The notes: generated by a model from the sequence alone, not told the origin. DNA of 64,000 bases from Sunxiuqinia sp963678245 (GCA_965140765.1 OZ223309.1:2852001-2916000); one strand, 5' to 3'. Counted from the stretch's first letter, positions 8,547 through 17,679 are shown. Program-made: numbers and translations.

Positions 8547-10994
8547 AGGCTTTCAGAGATAAAAAATAACGAAACAGTAATAATAACAAAAGTTCTGGGC
8601 CATGGTTCTTTCCGAAAAAGAATCACTGAGATGGGATTTGTAAAGGGCAAAGAAGTCCGAGTTGTAAAAAACACTCCCTTTAAAGGCCCCATTGAGTTTA
8701 AAATTCTGGATTATAATATTACCCTGCGTCGTTCTGAAGCTAACCTGATTGAGGTGGTGTCGTTTAACGAAGCAAAAGAAATTATCGATGCTAATTATGA
8801 AGGAGTCATTGATAAAGAGATTTTGAAGAAATCGGCTAACGAAAAGGGCAAAATTATCAACATTGCCTTGGTAGGAAATCCAAATTGCGGAAAGACCACT
8901 CTTTTCAATTTTCTTTCGGGATCAAAAGAGCATGTTGGCAACTATAGTGGAGTAACCATCAGCGCAAAGAAAGCTTCATTCGAGAAAGAAGGCTATTTAT
9001 TCAACCTGATCGACCTCCCGGGAACTTACTCTCTGACAGCCTATTCGCCCGAAGAAATATACGTGCGCAAATACATCTGGAAAGAAACACCGGATCTTGT
9101 TATCAACGTACTCGATTCATCGAATTTGGAACGCAACCTGTTTTTAACGACCCAGCTTATTGATATGGACATCAAAGTGGTTTGTGCACTAAACATGTAT
9201 GATGAGCTGCTGAAAAACAAAAGCATTTTCAATTACGAGAAAATGGGTGAAATGATGGGAATTCCTATCATTCCAACAGTTAGTTCGAAAGGGCAAGGTA
9301 TTGACGAGCTACTGAAAAAATCGATTGAAGTTTATGAAGATCGTGATCCGATTGTGCGACATGTCCACATCAACTATGGGCAAGAAGTTGAAAAATCGAT
9401 TCGCAGGATACGCGCTAAAATAAAGGAAAACAAACCCATTACCGACAAAATTTCCTCTCGCTTTTTAGCTTTAAAGTTACTGGAAAAAGATAATGAAACG
9501 TTTTTCAACCTGTCGCGCTATTCAAATTTCGATCAGATAAAAGCAATTACAAAAGAGGAGTCGCTCCGGATTGAGACGCTTTTTAACGAAGACAGCGAAA
9601 CGGTAATTACCGATGCTAAATATGGGTTTATATCAGGAGCACTAAAAGAGAATTTCAAACAGAAATTAAAAAAAGAAAAATCAAAATCAGAGAAGATTGA
9701 TGGAGTTCTAACGCACCCGTTGATGGGCATGCCAATTTTTATTGTCCTCATCTTCGTTGCATTTTACAGTACTTTTACGCTTGGAAGTTACCCCATGACC
9801 TGGATTGAAAACCTGGTAGGTACACTGAGTGGTTTTGTATCGTCACACATGGAAGAGGGGATGTTGCACGATTTAATCACCAACGGAGTCATTGATGGAA
9901 CTGGAAGTGTATTAGTCTTCCTACCCAATATTCTAATCCTTTTCTTTTTTATTTCCATCATGGAAGACTCCGGCTACATGGCACGTGCAGCATTTATCAT
10001 GGACAAAATCATGCATTTTTTTGGTCTCCATGGGCGTTCTTTCATTCCAATGGTAATGGGTTTTGGATGTAATGTTCCTGCGATTATGGCTACACGAACC
10101 TTGCGGAGTCCCAGCGATCGGTTGTTGACCATGCTCATCATCCCATTTATGTCGTGCAGTGCGCGGTTACCGGTTTATGTGTTGTTTATCTCTGCTTTCT
10201 TCCCCAATAACCCGGGACTGGTATTAGTCGGAATCTATTTTACAGGTATATTCATTGCTTTTCTGATTGCACAATTATTCAATAAAACCATTTTTAAAAG
10301 CAAGGAAACTCCATTTGTATTAGAACTCCCCCCTTACCGAATCCCAACGGCTCGAAATGTATTAATACACATGTGGGATAAAACCTGGCAATACCTGAAG
10401 AAAATTGGTGGCGTAATTTTGATTGGTGTAATTATCATCTGGGCATTGGGATATTTCCCTCGCGAAACAGATGTAACAAAACAAATTGCTACTCAAATTG
10501 AACAACTTCAGACAGAAACACAAGCGCAGCAAAAAACAATTCACCAGCTCGAATTAAAGCAAGAAGCGATGCGTTTACAGAATTCATATTTAGGTAGAAT
10601 CGGTCAATTTATAGAGCCGGCAATGCGCCCTCTAGGCTTCGACTGGAAAATGAGCGTTAGTTTATTAGCTGGACTGCCCGCTAAAGAAATTGTTGTAAGC
10701 ACCATGGGCGTTCTGTATCAAATTGATGACGATCAAGAAGTTAGTTTAACAAAAAAACTTCAGCAGGAACGTTATACAACAGGCCCAAAAAAAGGGCAGC
10801 TCATCATTTCGGTTCCAGTGGCTCTGGCATTTTTAATTTTTATTTTGGTGTATTTCCCATGTATAGGAGTAATTGCAGCTATTCGAAATGAATCAGGGAA
10901 ACTATTCTGGGCTCTATTTACGATGTTCTACACTACAGCCTTAGCCTGGGTTTTATCGTTTATCGCGTTACATATATCCCGTTTTTTCTTTTAA
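8544..10994 (+). CDS. feoB: Fused FeoA-FeoB ferrous iron transporter
   Basis: 816 aa inner-membrane Fe(II) importer. Residues 1-75 are a FeoA SH3-like domain (HGSFRKRITEMGFVKGKEV). A cytoplasmic G domain follows with G1 GNPNCGKTT (111-119), G3 DLPGTYSL and G4 NMYD, then a helical GDI-like spacer. The membrane part begins near 390, with two gate motifs visible (GFGCNVPAIMATR and AGLPAKEIVVSTMG). Between the two halves of the membrane domain is a Gln/Glu-rich coiled segment (QIEQLQTETQAQQKTIHQLE). FeoA-FeoB fusion is common in Bacteroidota. A small Cys-rich protein follows 41 nt downstream. Start is GTG. Confidence 0.96.
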   Translation: MRLSEIKNNETVIITKVLGHGSFRKRITEMGFVKGKEVRVVKNTPFKGPIEFKILDYNITLRRSEANLIEVVSFNEAKEIIDANYEGVIDKEILKKSANEKGKIINIALVGNPNCGKTTLFNFLSGSKEHVGNYSGVTISAKKASFEKEGYLFNLIDLPGTYSLTAYSPEEIYVRKYIWKETPDLVINVLDSSNLERNLFLTTQLIDMDIKVVCALNMYDELLKNKSIFNYEKMGEMMGIPIIPTVSSKGQGIDELLKKSIEVYEDRDPIVRHVHINYGQEVEKSIRRIRAKIKENKPITDKISSRFLALKLLEKDNETFFNLSRYSNFDQIKAITKEESLRIETLFNEDSETVITDAKYGFISGALKENFKQKLKKEKSKSEKIDGVLTHPLMGMPIFIVLIFVAFYSTFTLGSYPMTWIENLVGTLSGFVSSHMEEGMLHDLITNGVIDGTGSVLVFLPNILILFFFISIMEDSGYMARAAFIMDKIMHFFGLHGRSFIPMVMGFGCNVPAIMATRTLRSPSDRLLTMLIIPFMSCSARLPVYVLFISAFFPNNPGLVLVGIYFTGIFIAFLIAQLFNKTIFKSKETPFVLELPPYRIPTARNVLIHMWDKTWQYLKKIGGVILIGVIIIWALGYFPRETDVTKQIATQIEQLQTETQAQQKTIHQLELKQEAMRLQNSYLGRIGQFIEPAMRPLGFDWKMSVSLLAGLPAKEIVVSTMGVLYQIDDDQEVSLTKKLQQERYTTGPKKGQLIISVPVALAFLIFILVYFPCIGVIAAIRNESGKLFWALFTMFYTTALAWVLSFIALHISRFFF

Positions 10995-11035
10995 GCGAAA
11001 ACATTTCCCGCTTCCAATTCCTTATTGAAATCAGC

Positions 11036-11233
11036 ATGGTACAGGAAATTATTACATACTTAATTTTGGCGATTACTTTTGGGCTCGTTATTTGGAAAAT
11101 CTACCAGCTAATGAGCTCGCTAAAAAAGCAAAGAGACTCAAAATCAGACGAGGGGAAATGTGGTATTTGCACTACAAGTTGCAGCTTAAAAGATCTTAAA
11201 AATCCCCCTAACTGCCCTCCCGGTCAGTCATAG
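11036..11233 (+). CDS. FeoB-associated Cys-rich membrane protein
   Basis: 65 aa with an N-terminal membrane helix (IITYLILAITFGLVIW), a short basic linker and a Cys-rich tail (CGICTTSCSLKDLKNPPNC, four Cys plus a Pro-rich end). This is the usual companion that follows feoB in many Bacteroidota, analogous in position to FeoC. It may help assemble the transporter or hold iron at the inner face. It starts 41 nt after feoB and ends 8 nt before the convergent rpe stop. Confidence 0.85.
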   Translation: MVQEIITYLILAITFGLVIWKIYQLMSSLKKQRDSKSDEGKCGICTTSCSLKDLKNPPNCPPGQS

Positions 11234-11241
11234 TAAATTGG

Positions 11242-11895
11242 TTATAGTGTCTTAAATTTGTTGATCATAGTAATTGGGTCGTCAGTTTTAAAAATAAAAC
11301 TTCCTGAAACAAGCACATCCGCCCCCGCCTCATAAAGATTGCGTCCTATTTCAAAGTTCACCCCACCGTCTACCTCAATCAAACATTTGGGATTTTTATC
11401 CATAATGAGCTCTTTTAAATCCCGAATTTTTTGGTAGGTATTTTTAATAAATATCTGTCCGCCAAACCCCGGGTTTACTGACATAATGAGCACCATATCC
11501 AGATCGGAAATAATATCGTCGAGTAAATGAACGGGAGTATGCGGATTTAAACATACACTTGCTTTCATTCCTTCATTTTTAATTGAACTAACAGTTCGAT
11601 GCAAATGAGGGCAAGTTTCGTAATGCACCGTCAATATGGAAGCTCCGGCTTTCCGAAATGGAACAATAAAATGATCAGGATTCGTAATCATTAAGTGCAC
11701 ATCCAGCGGTTTCGTTGCTATTTCAGCAACCTTTTCAACAACAGGGATTCCAAATGAAATATTCGGAACAAAAACTCCATCCATAATATCGCAATGAATA
11801 TAGTCAGCGTCACTGCTATTTATCATTTCAATATCTTTACCTAATTTGCAAAAATCAGCAGACAAAATAGAAGGGGCTATAAATCGTGTGCTCAT
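11242..11895 (-). CDS. rpe: Ribulose-phosphate 3-epimerase
   Basis: 217 aa, full length. It interconverts D-ribulose 5-phosphate and D-xylulose 5-phosphate in the pentose phosphate pathway, in the cytoplasm. TIM-barrel motifs are intact: SILSADFCKLG, HCDIMDGVFVPN (metal-binding His/Asp), DVHLMI, the catalytic Asp region VEVDGGVN and the phosphate-binding VNPGFGGQ and DVLVSGS. It is followed on the same strand by nothing close; its own -7 element lies 18 nt upstream of the ATG. It would also feed pentoses released by the arabinan/xylan locus into central metabolism. Confidence 0.96.
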   Translation of the reverse strand: MSTRFIAPSILSADFCKLGKDIEMINSSDADYIHCDIMDGVFVPNISFGIPVVEKVAEIATKPLDVHLMITNPDHFIVPFRKAGASILTVHYETCPHLHRTVSSIKNEGMKASVCLNPHTPVHLLDDIISDLDMVLIMSVNPGFGGQIFIKNTYQKIRDLKELIMDKNPKCLIEVDGGVNFEIGRNLYEAGADVLVSGSFIFKTDDPITMINKFKTL

Positions 11896-11912
11896 GTACT
11901 ATATTTTTTACA

Positions 11913-11920
11913 CAAAGGTA
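11913..11920 (-). promoter_or_regulatory. -7 element of rpe
   Basis: TACCTTTG on the minus strand, fitting TAnnTTTG, 18 nt upstream of the rpe ATG. Confidence 0.5.
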
Positions 11921-11969
11921 AATTTTATCCTTATTTATGAAAATAGAATTTATTAAATGTAATTTAATT

Positions 11970-12836
11970 CTACCGTCCCAAGTAAGCCTTCAGCAAGCGA
12001 TTTCGATAGTTATTTTTCAATCGTTTGATTGATTTTTCTTTAATCTGACGAACGCGTTCACGAGTAAGGCTAAAAATGTCTCCTATTTCTTCCAGCGTGT
12101 GCTGCCGATAGCCATTCAACCCAAAATAATATTTTAAAATTTCAGCTTCTCGTTCGCCTAAGGTTAACAATGTACGTTCAATTTCCTTTTTCAATGAGTT
12201 ATCGAGCAAGCCGTTATCCGGGCTGGGAGACTCATCATTCAGCATCACATCGTAAAGATTATTACCATCCTCATCATGCATTGGAGCATCCATAGAAACA
12301 TGATGATTAGACACTTTCATAGCATTCTCCACAACTCCGGCAGTTGTTTCCAATACTTTAGCCACCTCCTCCGCCGTAGGTTCCCGCTGATATTCTTGCT
12401 CCAACTTCGAAAATGCGCGGTTAATCTTATTAATCGATCCAATTTTATTTAAAGGCAGACGGACTATCCGGGCTTGTTCGGCAAGTGCTTGCAATATCGA
12501 CTGGCGAATCCACCAAACTGCATACGAAATAAATTTAAACCCACGGGTTTCATCAAAGCGTTCGGCAGCTTTAATCAAGCCCAAATTCCCTTCATTAATC
12601 AAATCAGGAAGACTCAAACCTTGATTCTGGTATTGTTTCGAAACTGAAACGACAAAACGAAGATTCGCTTTTATTAATTTTTCTAACGCGGCACGATCAC
12701 CTTTCCGAATACGCTTAGCAAGTTCAACTTCCTTCTCGGCGGTTAGCAGTTCAACTTTACCAATCTCGTGCAGATACTTATCAAGAGATAAGGTTTCTCT
12801 GTTGGTAACTTGCTTTGTAATTCTAAGTTGTCTCAT
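11970..12836 (-). CDS. Primary-type sigma-70 factor, paralogue of the rpoD in this window
   Basis: 288 aa. Opens MRQLRITKQVTNRE, nearly the same as the other sigma gene at 37.6-38.5 kb. Region 1.2 (SLDKYLHEIG), region 2 (NLRFVVSVSKQYQNQGL, LINEGNLGLIKAAERFDETRGFKF in pieces, YAVWWIRQSI), region 3 and region 4.2 with the helix-turn-helix (TLEEIGDIFSLTRERVRQIKE in pieces) are all present. Region 1.1 is absent, as in Bacteroidota primary sigma factors. Region 4.2 and 2.4 residues are mostly conserved, so it probably recognises similar promoters, perhaps under other conditions. Which of the two is the essential factor cannot be proven here; the other copy is closer to the phylum consensus. Confidence 0.9.
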   Translation of the reverse strand: MRQLRITKQVTNRETLSLDKYLHEIGKVELLTAEKEVELAKRIRKGDRAALEKLIKANLRFVVSVSKQYQNQGLSLPDLINEGNLGLIKAAERFDETRGFKFISYAVWWIRQSILQALAEQARIVRLPLNKIGSINKINRAFSKLEQEYQREPTAEEVAKVLETTAGVVENAMKVSNHHVSMDAPMHDEDGNNLYDVMLNDESPSPDNGLLDNSLKKEIERTLLTLGEREAEILKYYFGLNGYRQHTLEEIGDIFSLTRERVRQIKEKSIKRLKNNYRNRLLKAYLGR

Positions 12837-13206
12837 GGGAGCTGAGTATTATAAAAAAAAAATCATGGAAAATCGTCCTCGCTTAATTTACGGAAGTGAA
12901 AATAGTTAATTCAAATGATTTATTACAATTCTACACATTTATTTCATGAGTTCGACGAAATTCATTATGAATGGGCTATTTTTCTTTATGAATGAATAAA
13001 AAGCATTGGTTTTGGTTTTGGATCGAATTTGTAAATTATTAAAATATTTATAGAAATTAAACGCTTTTTTTGGGTAATAGTTTCATATTACTTATAATTG
13101 CAGAATATAACGACATTTTAACGTTGTCCAACTTATTTTTACCCAAAGTCATTTTATTACTTTTCTCCTCCAGACATTGAACTAGATGTAATTAATTTCA
13201 AAATAT
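12837..13206. other. Divergent intergenic region between the sigma factor and rho
   Basis: 370 nt, very AT-rich, holding the promoters of both genes. TATAATTG at 13093-13100 (+) is a near match to the -7 element and would give rho a leader of about 100 nt, in which a short inverted repeat (ACGACA ... TGTCGT-like, about 13110-13127) can be drawn. I see no other gene. Confidence 0.4.
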
Positions 13207-14925
13207 ATGTATGACATTATTGAATTAAGCAAAAAGTTGGTTCCCGAATTAAAGGAAATCGCTAAGGAGCTTAACATTAAGAAAGTAGAATCCTACAAAA
13301 AACAAGACCTGATTTATAAAATACTAGATACTCAGGCAATTATTGCTTCTGAAAAAAAATCAGAACCGCAAAAAAAAGAAAAAGGGTCCAGAAGTAAAGC
13401 CAATACCGGCGCCCCTACAAAGCAAGACAATAAAGACTCTCAGAATCAAGAGAGTAATAAAAACCCAGAGCCTAAAAAGCGTAAACGAGCAACGGTTGTA
13501 AAGGCGTCCTCATTCTTTGACAAGTCGAAGAAAACAGGCGATCAAGGAAAACCTCCTACAGACCCTCAATCTGACGTTCCCAAGGATAAGACAATAGAAG
13601 TCAAGAAAGACAAACATCAGCAGTCTAAGCCTACGGTTGTAAAAAAAATAGATAAATCACAGGATCAAGGAGCAAAGGAACATAAAAAAGCTCCTGATAC
13701 ACAACAGCAACCGCAGCAACGGAAACCCAAACAATCCAAATGGGACAATAACCAACCGCATAGTAAGAAACATGGAAATTCAGGGGCGGATAAATCATAT
13801 GAATTTGAAGGTATTATCACCAATTCCGGCGTTCTGGAGATTATGCCTGATGGCTATGGTTTCCTGCGCTCATCTGACTATAATTATCTGAACTCTCCGG
13901 ACGACACCTATGTTTCTCAATCTCAGATTAAACTATTTGGCCTAAAAACAGGAGATACAGTAACCGGCACAATTCGCCCTCCCAAAGAAGGTGAAAAATA
14001 TTTCCCGCTTATTAAAGTAGTCGAAATCAATGGAAGAACTCCTGATTACATTAGAGACCGTGTTCCATTCGACCATTTGACTCCACTTTTCCCTACTGAG
14101 AAATTCAATATCACAGGAAATGGACACGACAATATCTCAACACGGGTTGTTGATTTATTCGCTCCAATCGGGAAAGGACAGCGTGGTTTAATTGTGGCTC
14201 AACCCAAAACGGGTAAAACCATGTTATTAAAAGAAATTGCAAATGCAATTGCCGCTAACCATCCGGAAGTGTTCATGATCGTACTATTGATCGATGAACG
14301 TCCGGAAGAAGTTACCGATATGTCAAGAAGCGTCAATGGAGAGGTAATCGCATCAACTTTTGACGAACCAGCCGACCGCCATGTTCGTGTAGCCGGAATG
14401 GTATTGGAAAAAGCTAAGCGTATGGTTGAATGTGGTCATGATGTGGTCATTCTACTTGACTCGATTACTCGTCTTGCTCGTGCGTACAACACGGTTGCAC
14501 CGGCTTCAGGTAAAGTATTGTCGGGTGGTGTTGATGCTAACGCTTTGCACAAACCGAAACGCTTTTTTGGAGCAGCCCGAAATATTGAAGAAGGAGGTTC
14601 ATTAACCATTCTTTCAACAGCATTGACCGAAACCGGATCTAAAATGGATGACGTTATCTTCGAAGAATTTAAAGGAACTGGTAACATGGAATTGCAACTC
14701 GACCGCAGATTGTCGAACAAACGCATCTTCCCAGCTGTGGATATTGTTTCTTCAAGTACACGCCGCGAAGACGTACTAATGTCTAAAGGAATGATGGATA
14801 AAATATGGATCTTGCGTAACTATCTGGCTGACATGAACTCATTGGAAGCAATGGATTTCATTAAAACACGTCTGATGCGCACAGATTCGATTGAAGAATT
14901 CTTGATTTCGATGAATAGCGAATGA
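13207..14925 (+). CDS. rho: Transcription termination factor Rho with long charged N-terminal insert
   Basis: 572 aa against ~420 for the Escherichia coli protein. Residues 1-45 are a Rho_N helical domain (VPELKEIAKELNIKKVESYKK in pieces). Residues ~46-200 are a low-complexity insert rich in Lys, Gln, Pro, Asp and Ser, with little hydrophobic content. A cold-shock-like RNA-binding domain follows (GVLEIMPDGYGFLRS), then the hexameric ATPase with Walker A VAQPKTGKTML (about 330), VIASTFDEP, and the Q-loop/R-loop region LSGGVDANALHKPKRFFGAAR in pieces. All catalytic parts are intact. An insert at this place is typical of Bacteroidota Rho and in Bacteroides is known to be disordered and to promote condensate formation. 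A strong terminator follows. Confidence 0.96.
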   Translation: MYDIIELSKKLVPELKEIAKELNIKKVESYKKQDLIYKILDTQAIIASEKKSEPQKKEKGSRSKANTGAPTKQDNKDSQNQESNKNPEPKKRKRATVVKASSFFDKSKKTGDQGKPPTDPQSDVPKDKTIEVKKDKHQQSKPTVVKKIDKSQDQGAKEHKKAPDTQQQPQQRKPKQSKWDNNQPHSKKHGNSGADKSYEFEGIITNSGVLEIMPDGYGFLRSSDYNYLNSPDDTYVSQSQIKLFGLKTGDTVTGTIRPPKEGEKYFPLIKVVEINGRTPDYIRDRVPFDHLTPLFPTEKFNITGNGHDNISTRVVDLFAPIGKGQRGLIVAQPKTGKTMLLKEIANAIAANHPEVFMIVLLIDERPEEVTDMSRSVNGEVIASTFDEPADRHVRVAGMVLEKAKRMVECGHDVVILLDSITRLARAYNTVAPASGKVLSGGVDANALHKPKRFFGAARNIEEGGSLTILSTALTETGSKMDDVIFEEFKGTGNMELQLDRRLSNKRIFPAVDIVSSSTRREDVLMSKGMMDKIWILRNYLADMNSLEAMDFIKTRLMRTDSIEEFLISMNSE

Positions 14926-15391
14926 TCAATAAAAAAAGGGCTTCACGAATCGTGAAGCCCTTTTTTATGACACAATTGCACACAATTTCATACTTCATAT
15001 TCTCCATATTTTTAAAGTAAACAGCGTAATAGTTTTCACCGTACTCTGGGTGTACTTGGGGTCCGGAAACAATGACGGCCCCAATCCTCTGCAATTCAGA
15101 ATAAGCCTGATCAACTTCGGCGCGCGATTCGGCCTTAAAAGCTAAATGATGCAAGGCTCCGGATTTCCTACGATGCACCGTGTCATTTTTAAAAGCCTGT
15201 CTTGGCGAAGTTATCGCAAAAGCCAATTGTTTGTGAGTATACTCAACAACATGAAAATCATGCTCTTCGATAAATGCACTGACTTTGTTTTTGATGTCGA
15301 ATCCGATTATTGGCAGAAACTTGTCGTAAAATTTCTCAGCGACCTTTAGGTCCTTGACGGTGATTTGAATGTGATCGATTATTGGTTGCAT
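14861..15391 (-). CDS. VOC/glyoxalase-fold protein whose 3' end runs through the rho terminator
   Basis: 176 aa frame. Residues 1-~138 form one vicinal-oxygen-chelate domain pair (IIDHIQITVKDLKVAEKFYDKFL, HHLAFKA, YYAVYFKNMENMKYEIVC, in pieces). Metal-ligand positions are plausible (His7, His near 103, Glu near 133). The family normally ends about at KYEIV. Here the frame has no stop there and continues ~36 residues, encoded by the antisense of the rho terminator hairpin and the last 65 nt of rho. The original stop may have been lost. Substrate unknown; relatives include glyoxalases and fosfomycin-resistance-like proteins. Promoter not evident. Confidence 0.75.
   Translation of the reverse strand: MQPIIDHIQITVKDLKVAEKFYDKFLPIIGFDIKNKVSAFIEEHDFHVVEYTHKQLAFAITSPRQAFKNDTVHRRKSGALHHLAFKAESRAEVDQAYSELQRIGAVIVSGPQVHPEYGENYYAVYFKNMENMKYEIVCNCVIKKGFTIREALFLLIIRYSSKSRILQSNLCASDVF
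14938..14966 (+). terminator. rho intrinsic terminator
   Basis: GGGCTTCACG and CGTGAAGCCC form a perfect 10-bp stem around AAT, preceded by A7 and followed by T6, 12 nt after the rho stop. It is inside the reading frame of the convergent VOC gene. Confidence 0.9.
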
Positions 15392-15505
15392 AGAAACTTG
15401 TATTAGTTATTAAAACACGAAGAAATACAAGAGCCAATTTACAAAATCTATAAGTATTATACTTAAATCACGTTTAATTCGGAATGATTACAAAATAACG
15501 TAAAA

Positions 15506-15540
15506 AAAAAGCCACTCTCCATTCGGGAAAGCGGCTTTTT
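15506..15540 (-). terminator. enolase terminator
   Basis: AAAAAGCC and GGCTTTTT flank a short inner stem and loop. On the minus strand it lies about 20 nt after the enolase stop and ends in a T run. Confidence 0.75.
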
Positions 15541-15558
15541 ATTATTTTGTAGTAAGAA

Positions 15559-16860
15559 CTACTTCTTGTATACTTTTTTGTATCCGTAGATAGCAGTAGC
15601 ACCCAATTGCTCTTCAATACGAAGCAGTTGGTTGTATTTCGCCATACGATCTGAACGGCTCAATGAACCTGTTTTGATTTGTCCGGAATTAGTCGCTACA
15701 GCAATGTCAGCAATCGTAGAGTCTTCAGTTTCACCTGAGCGGTGAGAAGTTACTGAAGTATAACCTGCACGGTGTGCCATTTCAATAGCATCCAATGTTT
15801 CAGTTAAAGTACCAATTTGATTTACTTTAATCAGAATTGAGTTAGCAGCTCCCAATTCGATACCTTTTTGCAGGTATTCAACGTTAGTTACGAACAAGTC
15901 GTCACCAACCAATTGGCATTTGTCGCCTAATTCAGCGTTCAAAGCAACCCAACCGTCCCAGTCGCCTTCGTCCATTCCGTCTTCGATTGAATCGATCGGG
16001 AATTTAGCAACCAATTCAGCCAAGTAAGCAGCTTGTTCTTCAGAATTACGTTTTGCACCGTCTTTTCCTTCGAATTTGCTATAGTCATAAACGCCGTCGC
16101 TGAAAAATTCAGAAGCAGCACAGTCTAGTGCGATAGAAACATCACCACCATCTTCTGCACGTCCTGGTTTGTAACCGGCGTTCTTAATAGCTTCGATGAT
16201 TGAGTTCAAGGCATCTTCAGTTCCATCCAAAGCTGGAGCAAAACCACCTTCGTCACCAACAGCAGTACTCAAGTTACGTTTTGACAATACTTTTTTCAAG
16301 CTGTGGAAAACCTCAGCCCCCATACGCAATCCTTCGCGGAAAGAAGGAGCACCAATTGGGCGAATCATGAATTCCTGAAAGGCGATAGGAGCATCAGAGT
16401 GAGATCCTCCGTTGATGATGTTCATCATTGGAACAGGCAATGTTTTTGCATTTGCTCCACCGATGTAACGATATAATGGAAGGTCAAGTGCATTAGCAGC
16501 AGCTTTGGCAACAGCTAAAGAAACACCCAACATCGCGTTAGCACCTAATTTTGATTTTGTTTTGGTACCGTCAAGCTCCAACAACTTGCTATCAAGAGCA
16601 ACTTGGTTAGAAGCATCCATACCAATAATTTCTTTGGCGATTGCGTTGTTTACGTTCTCTACAGCTTTTAAAACTCCTTTTCCCAAGTAACGGCCTTTAT
16701 CGCCATCACGCAATTCAAGAGCTTCATTTTCACCTGTTGAAGCACCAGAAGGAACAGCAGCCAAACCAATAGCTCCACATTCCAAAGTGATTTCAACTTC
16801 CACTGTAGGATTACCGCGAGAATCTAAAATTTCTCTACCAACGACGTTATTAATTAACAT
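15559..16860 (-). CDS. eno: Enolase (phosphopyruvate hydratase)
   Basis: 433 aa, full family length. It converts 2-phosphoglycerate to phosphoenolpyruvate in glycolysis, in the cytoplasm. Diagnostic motifs: REILDSRGNPTVEVE at the N-terminus, GGSHSDAPIAFQEFMI, the magnesium and catalytic sites in GDEGGFAP, SIEDGMDEGDW and LVGDDLFVTN, the catalytic Lys in ILIKVNQIGTLTE, and SHRSGETED. Codon use is strongly biased as expected for a highly expressed gene. It is a single-gene unit with its own promoter and terminator. Confidence 0.98.
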   Translation of the reverse strand: MLINNVVGREILDSRGNPTVEVEITLECGAIGLAAVPSGASTGENEALELRDGDKGRYLGKGVLKAVENVNNAIAKEIIGMDASNQVALDSKLLELDGTKTKSKLGANAMLGVSLAVAKAAANALDLPLYRYIGGANAKTLPVPMMNIINGGSHSDAPIAFQEFMIRPIGAPSFREGLRMGAEVFHSLKKVLSKRNLSTAVGDEGGFAPALDGTEDALNSIIEAIKNAGYKPGRAEDGGDVSIALDCAASEFFSDGVYDYSKFEGKDGAKRNSEEQAAYLAELVAKFPIDSIEDGMDEGDWDGWVALNAELGDKCQLVGDDLFVTNVEYLQKGIELGAANSILIKVNQIGTLTETLDAIEMAHRAGYTSVTSHRSGETEDSTIADIAVATNSGQIKTGSLSRSDRMAKYNQLLRIEEQLGATAIYGYKKVYKK

Positions 16861-17160
16861 GATTTATGGTTTTGAATTAAACTTAGTAATTTATCTTAAT
16901 ACACTGATTTTTAAAAACTTTCAAAAACCGATCGCAAATATACGAAATCCCCCTGAAAATCATACGCACAACAGCAAAGGGATAACCTAAATTTAACCAC
17001 ACCAGTGCTGTCGTTTAATCAATTAAAGAAACGCCTATTGAACACGATTAGAAGCTATTATTTACGAGCTGAAAATACGGATTAATCAATGAGTCTGTTC
17101 GACAAACCCTAAAACAGATGTACTAATAATTGATCAATTAGTTCATTTATTTTGAATGAA
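16861..17160. other. 300-nt intergenic region upstream of eno
   Basis: Contains TATATTTG on the minus strand at 16942-16935, 75 nt before the enolase ATG, as the likely -7 element. The remainder, up to the DUF190 pseudogene, shows no gene, tRNA or strong hairpin that I can support. Confidence 0.45.
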
Positions 17161-17520
17161 TTACCAATACACGTAAGCCATTCTAGGACTTTTTAAACTG
17201 ACTATATTTTCTCCCGACTTGTATTCTACTACCTCCACATCCTGAATGGTCACCAATGCTCCCTTTTTCGAATCACCAATTAATTCACTTACCTGCTTTG
17301 AAAATGCACCAATTTTACTCTTTTCATCAACAATCTCGACAACAATAGGCAAATGACTGGACAAGGCAAATATTTTAATTTCATGAATGGAATAGCTGGC
17401 CCCAATGACTCTTCCGATGAACAGTTGCTCCGGCCAATCCAGCATGTCTGGCTTCTTTGACAATTTCCTCATACAATGCCGATGATCTTATCTGATCCAG
17501 AAATGTAAATTTTTAATATA
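17161..17520 (-). pseudogene. DUF190 (PII-like) gene, broken by two frameshifts and a lost start
   Basis: The 3' part (17472-17161) reads as a DUF190 C-terminus: IGASYSIHEIKIF, SSHLPIVVEIVDEKSKI, VTIQDVEVVEY. The family's N-terminal part is still present in two other frames. First IYISGSDKI around 17511-17485, then LYEEIVKEARHAGLAGATV around 17478-17425, which is the classic DUF190 motif. One indel near 17480 and one near 17420 are needed to join the pieces. A good ribosome site (AAGGAAAA) is followed 6 nt later by ATA at 17520 where ATG is expected. DUF190 proteins are small cytoplasmic PII-like regulators often linked to the fluoride exporter CrcB, which is not seen here. Confidence 0.8.
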
Positions 17521-17616
17521 CTTACTTTTCCTTGTTACACTGGTTCAGATTGAAACGTATTACCACTCCAAATCAGCATAGAGCATTTCCCAACTAAACA
17601 ACAAATTTCCGAAGCC

Positions 17617-17636
17617 CTTGTTATAACTTGTTATAA
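17617..17636. promoter_or_regulatory. Tandem 10-bp repeat forming a palindrome upstream of the Hpt gene
   Basis: CTTGTTATAA occurs twice head to tail, and TTATAACTTGTTATAA within it is a perfect palindrome. It lies 44 nt before the Hpt start, where an operator would be expected. Confidence 0.4.
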
Positions 17637-17679
17637 AATAAAAACAGCTATATTTTTTTACCGGAAAGAGTACGCCATC

